Shown here one piece after another: positions 15,538-24,438 of a stretch of 64,000 nucleotides of DNA. The notes below the pieces were generated by a model. The model worked only from the letters and a program-made list of their open reading frames with translations. It was not told the origin of the DNA and did no database searches. Made by a program: the position numbers and the translations under genes. Numbering within the stretch: the first letter of the stretch is position 1; the number at the start of each line of letters is the position of its first letter. The stretch comes from Streptomyces lomondensis (GTDB lineage Bacteria; Actinomycetota; Actinomycetes; Streptomycetales; Streptomycetaceae), in NCBI RefSeq assembly GCF_014651035.1, contig NZ_BMWC01000002.1, positions 744,001-808,000 on the forward strand, read 5' to 3'.

Positions 15538-18512
15538 CCCGCCGCGGCGATCGCGTCACGCCACGTCGGCAGCAGCTCGTCGAGCAGCGCCTCGGTGCGC
15601 GGCGGCAGCCCGCGGGCCCCGCTGCGGCCGATGAGGTCCGTGGCGAGCGCGGTCAGCCGGGAGGTGTCGCCGGTGGCGTGCGTGGCGCGCAGCAGCTCGT
15701 GCCACAGGCGCTCGTCGGCCGGGGCGGTGCGCAGGGCCGCGTTGAGGGCCTCGATGGCCTTCTCGGCGCGGTTCTTCTCCATGTGGAACTCGCACAGCGC
15801 GAGCCCGGTGTCCGCGACGAGCAGCGGCAGCTGAGCGTCGATGATCTCGTGGGTGAGCCACCGGTAGCGGCCCTCGGGCCGGTCGGCGAGCAGCGGCCCG
15901 CGCACGAGCACGAGCGCGTCGGTGAGCAGCCGCCCGCGCACGGCCCGGCTGTCGACGCCCCTGCCCTGGGTGGCCTCGTAGTAGAGGGACCGCAGCACGT
16001 CCAGGTCGGAGACGACGGACTTGGCGAGCGTGAGCCGCCCGGTGCTGTCGGTACCGAGGCGGCGGGTGCCGTCGGGGTCGGTGCCGAGCCAGTCGCGGAG
16101 CCGGTCCAGCAGCGCGTCGCGGACGTCGTCGGTGACGCCGCGCGGCCACAGCGCCGAGGACAGCACGCGCGGGTGCACGCCCTCGCGGTGCAGGAGCAGC
16201 AGCGCGAGCGCCTCGTGCAGCAGGGCGCTGCGGTCCCCGTCCGGGGTGTCCAGGCCGATGATCTCGTACGGCCCGACGAGCCGGGCGTAGACGGCCGGCC
16301 GCCCCTGCTCGCTGATGTCGACGAGGAACGGCGGCCGGTTGGCCGGGCCGCCCTCGGGCCCGTGCTCGGGGTCGGCCTCGACGAACAGCTCGACCACGGC
16401 CCGCTGTTGGGCGGCGGGCAGCAGCTGGGCGTCGAGTTCGAGCCCGAGGAGGGGCGCGAGCAGCTTGCCCTGGCCGGTGATCTCCATCTCCCAGGCGGCG
16501 CCCGGCAGATCGCCGGACTCGGTGCCGACGAGGTAGCCGATGCCGAGCCGGCCGGCGTCGGCGGCGAGTTCGGCGAGCTTGACGGCGTCCTCGGCGGACG
16601 GCTGGGCGGCGAGCAGCACGAGGTGCGGGGCCCAACGGGTGTGCTGGGCGGGCCCGGTGCGCCCGGTGAGGACGGAGTCGTGCCCGGCGGCACCCAGCGC
16701 GCCGCGCCGCTGCCGCGTCTCGGCCTCCATGGTCTCTACGAGCGCCTCGACGTCCTCCAGGTGCCGGATCCGGTTCGGGGCGAGCGGCGTCAGGTCCTCG
16801 CCGAAGCCGACGAGCGTGATGGTCATGCGGTCGGACCAGCCGTTGGTCGCCAACTCGGCGGCGACGGACGCGAAGACGGCGGCCCGGTCGGCCTCCCGGC
16901 CGCTCAGCGAGACGATGCCGGGCACGGCCTCCAGGTTGAGCAGCAGCCGCGAGTCGTCCATGGTGCCGAGGCTGACGAGCCCGGGGTACGGGGCTGCCGT
17001 GTCGACGTCGTCGTAGCGCTCGGCGTCCGTCCGGGACAGCATCCAGAAGGTCTGGTCCTGCCCCTGCTGCCAGGGCGCGGGCGGCTTGCCGGCGGGCTGG
17101 GCGAGCTGGAGGTGCAGGTCGCCGTTGCTGAGCCAGGCCGCGTAGACGACCGGCAGCGCGCGCGACTCCTCGGCGAGGGAGGCGGCGAGACCCCGCAGGC
17201 TCCGGTCGAGCAGCCGCACGCCCTCGGGGTCGGCACCGACGAGCAGCGCGTCCTGGACGTCCTGCGCGTCACCGCTCGGCGTGGGCGGCTCCATGCCGCG
17301 CCGCCCGCCGACGGCCCCGAACGCCGACTGCCACAGCGCCTGCCGGCGCCGCCGCCCGAGAGCGCCGAGAAGACCGGCGGCGAGGAGCGGTGCGGCGAGC
17401 AGGGCTTCGGGGAGGCCGAAGGAGCTCTCGGACTCGGCGTCGACGCCGGTGACCTGCTGGTGCCCGGTGTCGGGGGCGGGCCGCTGCTGGTCCGGGAGGG
17501 ACACCTGGGAGGCACCGCCGCCCTGCGCGTGGTCGCTGCCGCCCTGGGCGCCGCCTCCGCCCTGGGCGTGGTCCCCGGTGAGGGCGTAGTCGGAGATCTG
17601 CTGCTGGACGTCCGGCGACACGTTGGGCGCCTCGTCCGGCAGCTCGACGAGCTCGCCGCCGCGGGCGTCGCCCGGCATCTCCATGATCCAGCCGGGCCGG
17701 ATGAGGCTGGCCTCGGAGAGCTTGGACCCGTCGGGCTGGATGCGGTCCTTGTTGAGCTCGAAGATCTCCTTGTAGCGACGCCCGTCACCGAGGTGCCGCT
17801 CCGCTATCTCCCACAGGGAGTCGTGGTGACGTCCCTCGGGCGGCTGGATCCGGTAGTACTTCGTGTCGCCCTGCTGGGCGGTGCTGCCGCCGGCCTCGGC
17901 GTGCGAGGCGGCGTGCGAGGCCTGCTCGGCCAGGGCGGAGGCGGCACCGGCGGCCTGCTCCTGCTGCTGTGCGAAGAGCCCGGGGGTCGCCTGGGCGGCC
18001 GCGACGGTCGGCTTCTGGTTGGCGTCGTAGCTCTGCCCGAGCTGCGACAGCCCGGGCGTGAAGCTGGCCGCCGTGGCGCCGACGAGCAGCAGCGCGGCGA
18101 CGAGCTGCCGCGCGAGCAACTGGCTGGGCCCGGCGCCGGGAACCCGCCCCGGCACGCCGACACCGGACAGCGCGGCCTTCATCTCCACCAGCACGCACGC
18201 CGTGAACTGCGCCCAGGCCAGCCACACCACGACGGTGAGGATGTTCAGGAACGTCTGGACGGTGATCTCCTGCTGGAGCCAGTCCAGGCTGGGCACCCCG
18301 CTCGGCAGCGGCCACCCGATCTGCGTGGCCAGCGCGAGGGGCACACCGACGAGCAGCACGACCAGGGCGACGAACGCCAGGAACGCCTTGACGAAGTCCC
18401 CGAACGACCGCCGCCGCACCCGGACCGGCTGCGGCGTCCGGTTCCTCGGGGCCGGCGTTCCCGTCGTACTTCCCGTCGAGCTTGACGAGCTTGAGGTGCG
18501 GCGTCGCGGCAT
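15534..18512 (-). CDS. Membrane protein with LysM and BTAD domains, probably Tad-associated
   Basis: This 992-aa protein begins with a Ser/Thr/Arg-rich tail and three hydrophobic segments (about 38-62, 86-110, 130-152). A Gln/Ala-rich linker leads to a LysM-like domain (about 215-278; YYRIQPPEGRHHDSLWEIAE to RPGWIMEMP). A further helix near 375 precedes a large C-terminal part. Its end (about 765-985) matches the bacterial transcriptional activator domain (BTAD) with its winged-helix and TPR-like repeats (LLLHREGVHPRVLSSALWPR; AIEALNAALRTAPADERLWH). LysM binds peptidoglycan, while BTAD normally sits in SARP regulators, so the combination implies a membrane-spanning sensor or pilus scaffold. 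It is coupled to the prepilin peptidase. AGGA precedes the ATG. Confidence 0.75.
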   Translation of the reverse strand: MPRRRTSSSSSSTGSTTGTPAPRNRTPQPVRVRRRSFGDFVKAFLAFVALVVLLVGVPLALATQIGWPLPSGVPSLDWLQQEITVQTFLNILTVVVWLAWAQFTACVLVEMKAALSGVGVPGRVPGAGPSQLLARQLVAALLLVGATAASFTPGLSQLGQSYDANQKPTVAAAQATPGLFAQQQEQAAGAASALAEQASHAASHAEAGGSTAQQGDTKYYRIQPPEGRHHDSLWEIAERHLGDGRRYKEIFELNKDRIQPDGSKLSEASLIRPGWIMEMPGDARGGELVELPDEAPNVSPDVQQQISDYALTGDHAQGGGGAQGGSDHAQGGGASQVSLPDQQRPAPDTGHQQVTGVDAESESSFGLPEALLAAPLLAAGLLGALGRRRRQALWQSAFGAVGGRRGMEPPTPSGDAQDVQDALLVGADPEGVRLLDRSLRGLAASLAEESRALPVVYAAWLSNGDLHLQLAQPAGKPPAPWQQGQDQTFWMLSRTDAERYDDVDTAAPYPGLVSLGTMDDSRLLLNLEAVPGIVSLSGREADRAAVFASVAAELATNGWSDRMTITLVGFGEDLTPLAPNRIRHLEDVEALVETMEAETRQRRGALGAAGHDSVLTGRTGPAQHTRWAPHLVLLAAQPSAEDAVKLAELAADAGRLGIGYLVGTESGDLPGAAWEMEITGQGKLLAPLLGLELDAQLLPAAQQRAVVELFVEADPEHGPEGGPANRPPFLVDISEQGRPAVYARLVGPYEIIGLDTPDGDRSALLHEALALLLLHREGVHPRVLSSALWPRGVTDDVRDALLDRLRDWLGTDPDGTRRLGTDSTGRLTLAKSVVSDLDVLRSLYYEATQGRGVDSRAVRGRLLTDALVLVRGPLLADRPEGRYRWLTHEIIDAQLPLLVADTGLALCEFHMEKNRAEKAIEALNAALRTAPADERLWHELLRATHATGDTSRLTALATDLIGRSGARGLPPRTEALLDELLPTWRDAIAAAG

Positions 18513-18830
18513 GGCGGGTGTCCTGGGGTCGTGTGTGGAGTGCGGTGAGGCCGAGCTGTGAGGTGAGAGGTGTGCTGAGCCTACAGAGATCTTATTGACT
18601 CTTATGGGGGTCGTCGAAGGGCGGAGGGGACGAACGCCGGCGGCGTCCGTTTTGCCCCTGTGTTCCGCGCGCTTGCACCCATCGACCGGATTGCCGGGGC
18701 CGTCTCTTCGCGACTGCCACGCACACTCCTCACCTTCCCCACACAGTCCGCCATGGCCATTCAGGGGAGTGTCACCAGCCCCTGATAGCTTCGTTCTCTG
18801 TTGCACACACCGAACTTCGGGGGAGAAACC
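18513..18830. other. Intergenic gap between divergent genes
   Basis: This 318-bp gap separates the leftward LysM-BTAD gene from the rightward lipoprotein pair A. It has an AT-rich patch with a direct repeat CTTAT-TGA-CTCTTAT near 18590-18606, which may belong to the leftward promoter, and a GGGGGAG ribosome site for the rightward gene. The ORF frames here show no coding bias. Confidence 0.4.
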
Positions 18831-19484
18831 GTGGCCCGCCGCGCTCTGACCACCACAGCCGCCGCGTTCGCGGCGACGGCAGCCCTTCTGCTCACGGCAT
18901 GCGGCGGGAGCGGCGACGACGGGTCGTCGGACGACATCAAGGGAGCGGGCACCGGTGCGAGCAGCCCTTCGGCTTCCCCGTCCGCGGTTGCCGGTCGACC
19001 CGACGTCAGCCTGCCGAGTGACCTCAAGGTCGAGTTCGACCTCGCGAAGCCGTCCGACACACGCCACGCGGCCGCCCTCGACAGCGCGGAGAGCTACATC
19101 CTGGCCCTGAACCACGGCATCACGGCCCAGGACCCGGAGGATCCGGCGTACCGGTTCTACTCACTGGGAAGCGCCTCGAAGTACGCGAAATCGCAGATCC
19201 AGGCGTGGGTCGAGGACGGCTGGACGGCGACGGGCACGGACAGCTACTACAAGGGCAGGACCGATGACGTCGGCAGCTCCGGCGGCGTCCTCGTCACGAT
19301 GTGCCGGGATCAGGGCAAGTTCTACGGCAAGAACGTCAAGACGAAGAAGATCCGGTACACGAAGGAAAGCCTCGACGACTTCCAGGAGTTCCGCCTTTTG
19401 ATGAAGCCGCCCCAGGGCTCCCAGAAAGTCTGGAAGGTTTTGCAGATCGAGGTGCAGGGGCGAGTGGAGGACTGCCGGCGATGA
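18831..19484 (+). CDS. Lipoprotein of pair A (paralogous family)
   Basis: A 217-aa lipoprotein of the family repeated six times in this window. The signal peptide ends in LLLTAC with the lipid-anchored Cys near residue 24, followed by GGSGDDGSSDDIKGAGTG and a Ser/Ala/Pro linker. The mature domain (about 65-217) carries the family landmarks: RPDVSLPSDLKV, a Cys in VTMCRDQGKFYGKNVKTKK, a late hydrophobic VWKVLQIEV and a last Cys (EDCRR). The fold suggests an SnoaL/NTF2-like cone, but that is a guess. The GTG start follows CGGGGGAG. Its stop overlaps the start of the secreted partner (ATGA). Confidence 0.8.
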   Translation: MARRALTTTAAAFAATAALLLTACGGSGDDGSSDDIKGAGTGASSPSASPSAVAGRPDVSLPSDLKVEFDLAKPSDTRHAAALDSAESYILALNHGITAQDPEDPAYRFYSLGSASKYAKSQIQAWVEDGWTATGTDSYYKGRTDDVGSSGGVLVTMCRDQGKFYGKNVKTKKIRYTKESLDDFQEFRLLMKPPQGSQKVWKVLQIEVQGRVEDCRR

Positions 19485-20572
19485 GGTTCGCGGGAAGCGC
19501 TCTGGCCTGGTCCGCCGCACTGACCGCTGCCACCGTGCTGTGGTCCGGAAGCACCGCGTACGCCGCGGGCCCGGAAGACAACACCAACGTGCCGCCGGCC
19601 GACGAGCAGAGCGGCGGCGGCACGGACGGCAAGGGCGGTCTGTCGGCATCCGTCTCCAACATCAAGGTCACGTACGTGAGTGGCGGTGACGGCGGCGGCG
19701 GCGGGGAAGGAAACCTCGGCACGGTCGACCCCGACTGGAAGCCACCGGCGTGCTGGTACGAACCTGCCTTCAGCCCGGAGCAGTTGAAGAGGTTCGTGGA
19801 CAGGGACGGTGGTGGTGACGTCGGCATCCACGAGTCCTGGTTCGGCAAGGGCCTGTGGACCGATCACTACCGGGACGGCAAGCCGGCGGACAACTTCGAT
19901 CTGCACGCGCCGACGAACAGCTCCGCCGAGGGCTACAAGAACTACAACCTCGGTAAGGACGGGTATTTCTGGCGAGGCGTCGCTCCCAATCCCAGCGACC
20001 CGGATTCCTGGGACTGCGGCCGCATCATGTTCTGGGTCGACGCGGGCGAGGTCCCGGACGACCCCAACTCGCCCACGCCGCAGACCCTCGCCGAGTACGC
20101 CTACAACAAGGTCAAGGTCCCCGACACCAAGGTCGAGCTGAAGCCGGAGGGCAAGTCCACGGTCAACCTGCCCACCTGGGTGTGGCTGGACAAGGGCACC
20201 TTCAAGGACATCAAGGTCCGGGCCGAGCTTCCCAACACCGGCCTGTGGGCGGAGACCACGGCCAAGCCGGTCGCCCTGCACCTGGAGCCGGGCACCGAGG
20301 ACGCCGAAGTCTTCCCCGCCTCCGGCGACTGCCAGATCAACGACGACGGCAGCATCGGCACGCCGTACACCAAGGGCGCCGCCGAGAAGACCCCGCCGTG
20401 CGGCATCCGCTACCTCCGCGCCACCGACGGCACGCCGTACCAGCTCTCCGCCAGCGTCACCTGGCAGATCACCTGGGAGGGCTCCGACGGCACCGGCGGC
20501 GACCTCCCCGACGGCACCTTCGAGACGACCCAGGACATGAACGTCCAGGAGATCCAGTCGGTCAACCGCTGA
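19481..20572 (+). CDS. Secreted protein of pair A (EIQSVNR family)
   Basis: A 363-aa exported protein with a Sec signal peptide (cleavage near STAYAAG, residue 29). It has a Gly/Asp-rich spacer and then family blocks: DWKPPACWYEPAFSPEQ, GYKNYNLGKDGYFWRG, MFWVDAGE, TPQTLAEYAYNKVKVPDT, VNLPTWVWLDKGTFK, TTAKPVALHLEPGTEDAE, SGDCQINDDGSIGTPY, TPPCGIRYLRATDGT and the terminal NVQEIQSVNR. The C-terminal third looks like a beta-sandwich with a probable C-C pair. No known enzyme motif is recognised. ATGA overlap with the lipoprotein gene indicates a fixed partnership at the outer face of the membrane. A GGAGG site precedes the ATG. Confidence 0.8.
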   Translation: MRFAGSALAWSAALTAATVLWSGSTAYAAGPEDNTNVPPADEQSGGGTDGKGGLSASVSNIKVTYVSGGDGGGGGEGNLGTVDPDWKPPACWYEPAFSPEQLKRFVDRDGGGDVGIHESWFGKGLWTDHYRDGKPADNFDLHAPTNSSAEGYKNYNLGKDGYFWRGVAPNPSDPDSWDCGRIMFWVDAGEVPDDPNSPTPQTLAEYAYNKVKVPDTKVELKPEGKSTVNLPTWVWLDKGTFKDIKVRAELPNTGLWAETTAKPVALHLEPGTEDAEVFPASGDCQINDDGSIGTPYTKGAAEKTPPCGIRYLRATDGTPYQLSASVTWQITWEGSDGTGGDLPDGTFETTQDMNVQEIQSVNR

Positions 20573-20595
20573 GGAGGGCCGTGGAGGACAGGGCC

Positions 20596-21141
20596 ATGGA
20601 CTGGGAGGCATTCGAAGCCGCGTGGTGCGACAACGGCTGCCGTGCGATCGCTCGTCTGGCCGCCGCGCACCCGGAGGAACGCCTGTACGCCGCCGCGTTC
20701 CACCTCTTCTACAGCGACGGCTCGCAGATCCTGCCCCCGGCCCTCGCCGCGAACGCGGAGTCCGCCGTGACGAAGCCGTACGAAGTCTCCACCCGCTTCA
20801 CGCCTGCCGAATGGCGCTGGGACGTCATCGACGAGGCGAGCGAGGCGATGCGGCCGTGGTACGAACGGCTCACCGCGCTGGCGCAGGCGAGTGGTTCGGA
20901 AGCGGAGACCGACGCGCTCGACACCGCGCACGACCGGGCGATCGCCCGGATCTGCCGGAAGATCACGGCGTCCGCGCGCCAAGGACGGGTGCACCCGAAC
21001 CTGCCGCCGGACTTCGTCGTGGCCGTCCTCGCCGACGAGCGGGGCGACGAGGCTGCCGACCTGCTGCGGGCGAGCGTCGACCCGCGGGTGCTGGCGACGG
21101 TCCCGGGGCTGCTCTCGCACGTCGATTCGTACCGGCAGTGA
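20596..21141 (+). CDS. DUF4303-like protein
   Basis: This 181-aa soluble protein begins MDWEAFEAAW and contains LYAAAFHLFYSDGSQILPP, then FTPAEWRWDVIDEA. That order resembles the DUF4303 family (Y-x-F-x-L-Y-x-D-G-x2-L-x-P, then a W-x-W segment). DUF4303 proteins are often found among immunity genes of polymorphic toxin loci; that is family knowledge, not proof here. ATG at 20596 is preferred; a GTG at 20581 with AGGAGG is also possible. It sits 23 bp after pair A and before pair B on the same strand, so co-transcription is likely. Confidence 0.55.
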   Translation: MDWEAFEAAWCDNGCRAIARLAAAHPEERLYAAAFHLFYSDGSQILPPALAANAESAVTKPYEVSTRFTPAEWRWDVIDEASEAMRPWYERLTALAQASGSEAETDALDTAHDRAIARICRKITASARQGRVHPNLPPDFVVAVLADERGDEAADLLRASVDPRVLATVPGLLSHVDSYRQ

Positions 21142-21224
21142 GCCGTGCCCTCGCGGTTGAGCCTCAACGGCAGGGCGGGCTGACACGCAGACGACGATCC
21201 GATCCACCACGGAGGAGGACACCA

Positions 21225-21878
21225 GTGGCCCGCCGCGCTTTGCCCGCTACCACGGCCGTACTCACCGCGACCGCGGCGCTCCTGCTCACCGCCTGCGGCG
21301 GGAGCGGCGGCAGTGCTTCTTCGGACGCGATCAAGGGTCCCGGCAAGGGGCAGGGCAGTCCGCCGGCTCCGGCGTCGGCCTCGGCGTCGTCCGGCCCCGA
21401 GCGCCCCGAGATCACCATCACCGACAGCTTCCGGCTGACGTTCGAGAACTGGACGAGCAGCGACCGGGGCGAGCAGGCGGTACTCACCGACGCCAGGGAA
21501 GAGCTGCGGGCCGGCTACGCGGCGATCATCGAGAACGACCCCGACAGCGAGGCCGTCGCCTTCTACGACACCGAAGGGGTCCTCGGGCAGACCAAGGAGT
21601 GGATCAAGTCCTACACGGACAAGAACCTCACCGTCATCGGCAAGCTGCCCGCCTTCGACCCCAAGGTCACCCTCGCCCCGAACGGCAGGGGCGCGTCGCT
21701 CAGCTACTGCACGGACGAGACCGACGCGAAGACCAGGAACCGCAAGACCGGAAAGGTCGAGGGGAACCCGGCGGGCACGAACCCCTACGTCCGCTACTCG
21801 GTCTCGCTCACGAAGAACGCGCAGGGCGTGTGGCAGAACTCGTCGCTGCACGGTGAGCGAGGGGGATGCTCCAGGTGA
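21225..21878 (+). CDS. Lipoprotein of pair B
   Basis: A 217-aa paralogue of the pair A lipoprotein. The N-terminus VARRALPATTAVLTATAALL and the lipobox LLLTACGGSGG are close to pair A, pointing to a tandem duplication. Family landmarks: DAIKGPGKG, ERPEITITDSFRLTFENW, YCTDETDAKTRNRKTGKV with its Cys, VWQNSSLHGERGGCSR with the terminal Cys. Predicted to be anchored to the outer face of the membrane. The GTG start has an excellent GGAGGAGG site. The stop overlaps the partner's GTG (GTGA). Confidence 0.8.
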   Translation: MARRALPATTAVLTATAALLLTACGGSGGSASSDAIKGPGKGQGSPPAPASASASSGPERPEITITDSFRLTFENWTSSDRGEQAVLTDAREELRAGYAAIIENDPDSEAVAFYDTEGVLGQTKEWIKSYTDKNLTVIGKLPAFDPKVTLAPNGRGASLSYCTDETDAKTRNRKTGKVEGNPAGTNPYVRYSVSLTKNAQGVWQNSSLHGERGGCSR

Positions 21879-22932
21879 GGGGGCGGTACCGGGCGATACC
21901 CCTGATCGCCACGTCCCTCGTCGTGGCGCTGCTAGGCTCGACACCCGCCGCCGCGTTCGGCGGCTCGGGCAGCGACGTGCGAGGCGGCAGCGACGACAGC
22001 GGCGAACTGACCGCCTCCGCCCAGCACACCCGGATCAAGGTCACGCAGACGAGCGGCCCCACCGGCGGCAAACAGGGCACGCTGTCGTCGGCGGACGTGA
22101 ACTGGGAGCCGCCGCTGTGCTGGTACGAGCCCGTCTTCACGCCCGAGCAGTTGAAGAATTTCGCGGAGAACGACGGCAGCGGCGACGCCGGTCTGCGTGA
22201 CGGTGGTACGGATCCGAGCTGTGGACCGACCACTTCAGGGACGGCAAGGACGCGAACACCATCTTCACCGAGCCGTCCACGGTGAAGGGCTACAAGAACT
22301 ACAACCTCGGCGAGAAGGGCTACTTCTGGCGCGGAGTCGCACCGGACTTCAACGCCCTGGACGACACGTCGATGTGCAGCCGGCTCATGTTCTGGGTCCC
22401 CGCGGGCGAGAACCCGGACGTACCGAACGCGCCCACTCCGCAGACCCTCGCCGAGTACGCCTACGACAAGGTCAAGGTCCCCGGCACCGAGATCGAGCTG
22501 AAGCCGGAGGCCCGGTCGACGGTCAACCTGCCCACCTGGGTGTGGCTCGACAAGGGCACCTTCAAGGAGGTCAAGGTCCGCGCCGAACTCCCCGGAACGG
22601 GCCTGTGGGCGGAGACCACCGCCAAGCCGGTCGCGCTCCACCTGGACCCGGGCACCGAGGACGCCGAGGTCTTCCCCGCCTCCGGCGACTGCCAGATCAA
22701 CGACGACGGCTCCATCGGCACCCCGTACACCAAGGGCGCCGCCGACAAGACCCCGCCCTGCGGAATCCGCTACCTCCGCGCGACGGACGGCACGCCGTAC
22801 CAGCTCTCCGCCAGCGTCACCTGGAAGATCACCTGGCGGGGCTCCGACGGCACCGGCGGCGACCTCCCCGACGGCACCTTCGAAACCACTCAGGACATGA
22901 ACGTCCAGGAGATCCAGTCGGTCAACCGCTGA
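21875..22932 (+). pseudogene. Secreted protein of pair B, interrupted by a single-base frameshift
   Basis: The first part encodes a signal peptide (VVALLGSTPAAAFGG) and ADVNWEPPLCWYEPVFTPEQ in one frame. From about 22206 the homology continues one frame over (YGSELWTDHFRDGK, KGYKNYNLGEKGYFWRG, to NVQEIQSVNR). Alignment with pair A shows that one extra G in the GGTGG run at 22202-22206 would give LRDGWYGSELW, matching IHESWFGKGLW. The lesion is therefore a one-base deletion, or a sequencing error in a G run. The downstream part is otherwise intact and nearly identical to pair A, so the event is recent. An internal ATG at 22282 could make a leaderless fragment only. Confidence 0.8.
22869..22931 (+). 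repeat. 63-bp direct repeat, left copy (end of pair B gene)
   Basis: These bases are the last 63 of the pair B secreted-protein gene up to the TG of its stop. The same sequence recurs at 23626-23688 with two mismatches. The two copies flank the leftward gene at 22958-23611. Confidence 0.85.
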
Positions 22933-22957
22933 TGCGGTGACGCACGGAGGCGAAGGG

Positions 22958-23611
22958 TCAGGCGCGCGTCATCAGGGCTTCGAGCGCCTGGTCGTAGGCA
23001 CGGAACCCCGCTTTGCCGTGCTCCGGTGTGCCCGCGTCGGGACGGAGGATGCCCGGCAGGTGGGCGACTCGCCACGCCCTGAAGACGAGCGGTGGGGCGC
23101 TCCTGCCGGTCCCGTCCGCGATCTCGCACGCGATCCCCAGGGCCTCGGCGACCATGGCCGCTTTCCGCCGGACGTCCGGGACGTCCCCTTCCGCCGCGAT
23201 GGCCGAAGTGACCAGGGCCTGCAGAAGATACGTCAGTTGCAGGTCGGCAGCCATGTGACACATGCGGCGGACGGCGTCCGGCCGTTCCAGGTCCTCCAGC
23301 CGGGACGGGATCCCCTCGATCGCCCCCGACCAGAGCAGCAGGGCCGGGGCCGTCACCTCGTGGTCCCGCAGATAGCCGAGCTCATCGGCGATGGCCATCG
23401 TGGAGTCGGAGAATCCACCGATGCCGCGGATGAGCTCCAGTACCCGGCCGATCTCGTCACGCCGCCGGATCACCAACTCCCCGACGGAGGCCGTACCGAG
23501 GCTCCATGTACCGGTCGCGGACACCGCACCGACCTCGACGACGCCTCCGAGCGGCCCGAAGACCTCGCGCGCCAGCACGCTTTCCGGGACGGGCACAACC
23601 TGACCTTTCAC
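22958..23611 (-). CDS. Hypothetical protein in a repeat-flanked cassette
   Basis: A 217-aa soluble protein with no recognised domain. It is largely helical after residue 45 (GELVIRRRDEIGRVLELIRG; PDAVRRMCHMAADLQLTYLLQ), without signal peptide or membrane segment. The GTG start (VKGQVVPVPESV) follows CGGAG. It runs opposite to the pairs and lies exactly between two 63-bp direct repeats derived from the end of the secreted-protein gene, with only 14 bp between its start and the right copy. It thus looks inserted, or left behind, by recombination at these repeats. Position among SUKH-like and DUF4303-like genes suggests an accessory or immunity role, but the sequence does not show one. Confidence 0.65.
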   Translation of the reverse strand: MKGQVVPVPESVLAREVFGPLGGVVEVGAVSATGTWSLGTASVGELVIRRRDEIGRVLELIRGIGGFSDSTMAIADELGYLRDHEVTAPALLLWSGAIEGIPSRLEDLERPDAVRRMCHMAADLQLTYLLQALVTSAIAAEGDVPDVRRKAAMVAEALGIACEIADGTGRSAPPLVFRAWRVAHLPGILRPDAGTPEHGKAGFRAYDQALEALMTRA

Positions 23612-23625
23612 TAACTCCGTGCGAC

Positions 23626-23688
23626 CGACGGCACCTTCGAGACCGCTCAGGACATGAACGTCCAGGAGATCCAGTCGGTCAACCGCTG
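23626..23688 (+). pseudogene. Scar: 3' end of a lost secreted-protein gene
   Basis: This 63-bp remnant reads GTFETAQDMNVQEIQSVNR in the expected frame and differs from the pair B end at two bases. The stop TGA has become TGC, so the frame runs on into unrelated sequence. No other part of a pair is recognisable nearby. It marks either a deleted third tandem pair or the right end of a duplication that enclosed the 22958 gene. Confidence 0.8.
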
Positions 23689-23750
23689 CCCCACGAAGAT
23701 AGTCCGGCCGCCACTGGCCCGCCGGAAACGCCATGTGAGATTTGCCGTGT

Positions 23751-23780
23751 CTGCCTGCCCGCCTCGGATCGAGCAGGCAG
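23751..23780. terminator. Possible hairpin after the SUKH gene
   Basis: CTGCCTGC and GCAGGCAG form a perfect 8-bp stem with a 14-base loop, 15 bp beyond the stop of the leftward SUKH-like gene. No T-run is present, so termination is only a possibility. Confidence 0.35.
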
Positions 23781-23794
23781 GCCCGAAGCAGCAC

Positions 23795-24310
23795 CTACCC
23801 GGCGCACTGCAGCTCCTGCTCGAGGAGCGACAGATACGCAGCAAGTCCGGGGGCGACAACCTCACACGGGATCGATCCCTCGGTGTATACGCCGTCTTCG
23901 ACACGCGCAGGCGGAAGCCGGTACACGGTCGACTCGTCCGAAGTGCTCAAGGCGAAGAGAGCGCCTCCCCCATCAGACCCGAAAACCACGACGGAGTCCT
24001 CACGCGAGCCCACGATCCGTGTCGGGAGGTCTCCCCGCATCCCTCCCAGCGTCTGGTCGACCGGGTGCACGAAGAACCCTGAACCCACGTCCGGGAGGCT
24101 GACCCGGTCCACGTGCCGATAGAAGGTGATCAGTTCCTGGGGCAGGTCGTCCAGGCTCGAGGACTCTCCCGACTCGGACGTCGAAGCGGGTACCACACAG
24201 TTGTCGTCGGGCGGGTAGCCGAATGTGGACTGGAACCGTTCCATGAAGGTGGAGGTGAGCGTCTGCATACGACTCAGCCACTCCTCGGTCAACTCACCAG
24301 TAATAGTCAC
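23795..24310 (-). CDS. SMI1/KNR4 (SUKH) family protein
   Basis: A 171-aa protein with the SUKH pattern: a short helix, then LDDLPQELITFYRHVDRVSL, where the substrate-end L-P-x-x-L/Y is typical, then GSGFFVHPVDQTLGG, and VVVFGSDGGGALFALS near position 115. SUKH proteins commonly serve as immunity proteins to nuclease or other polymorphic toxins, though some have housekeeping roles. No toxin lies beside it. The GTG start follows GGAAGGGG. It is divergent from the WXG100-like gene at 24439. A second SUKH-like gene lies at 34161, on the other side of the tad operon. Confidence 0.7.
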   Translation of the reverse strand: MTITGELTEEWLSRMQTLTSTFMERFQSTFGYPPDDNCVVPASTSESGESSSLDDLPQELITFYRHVDRVSLPDVGSGFFVHPVDQTLGGMRGDLPTRIVGSREDSVVVFGSDGGGALFALSTSDESTVYRLPPARVEDGVYTEGSIPCEVVAPGLAAYLSLLEQELQCAG

Positions 24311-24438
24311 GGAACCCCTTCCATGAGTCCGCCGAGGTGAGGTCACGTGAACTTACAAGGCACAGTCGTTCGACGGGAAGATCGGCCCGGGGTACGGTGC
24401 CGGTGGGACCAGAGCCTCGGACGTTGGGGGACTGCCGT

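Noticed and set aside
15330..18485. 1051-codon plus-strand frame over the LysM-BTAD gene
   Set aside because: Shadow frame with low-complexity Gly/Val/Arg composition and no start signal.
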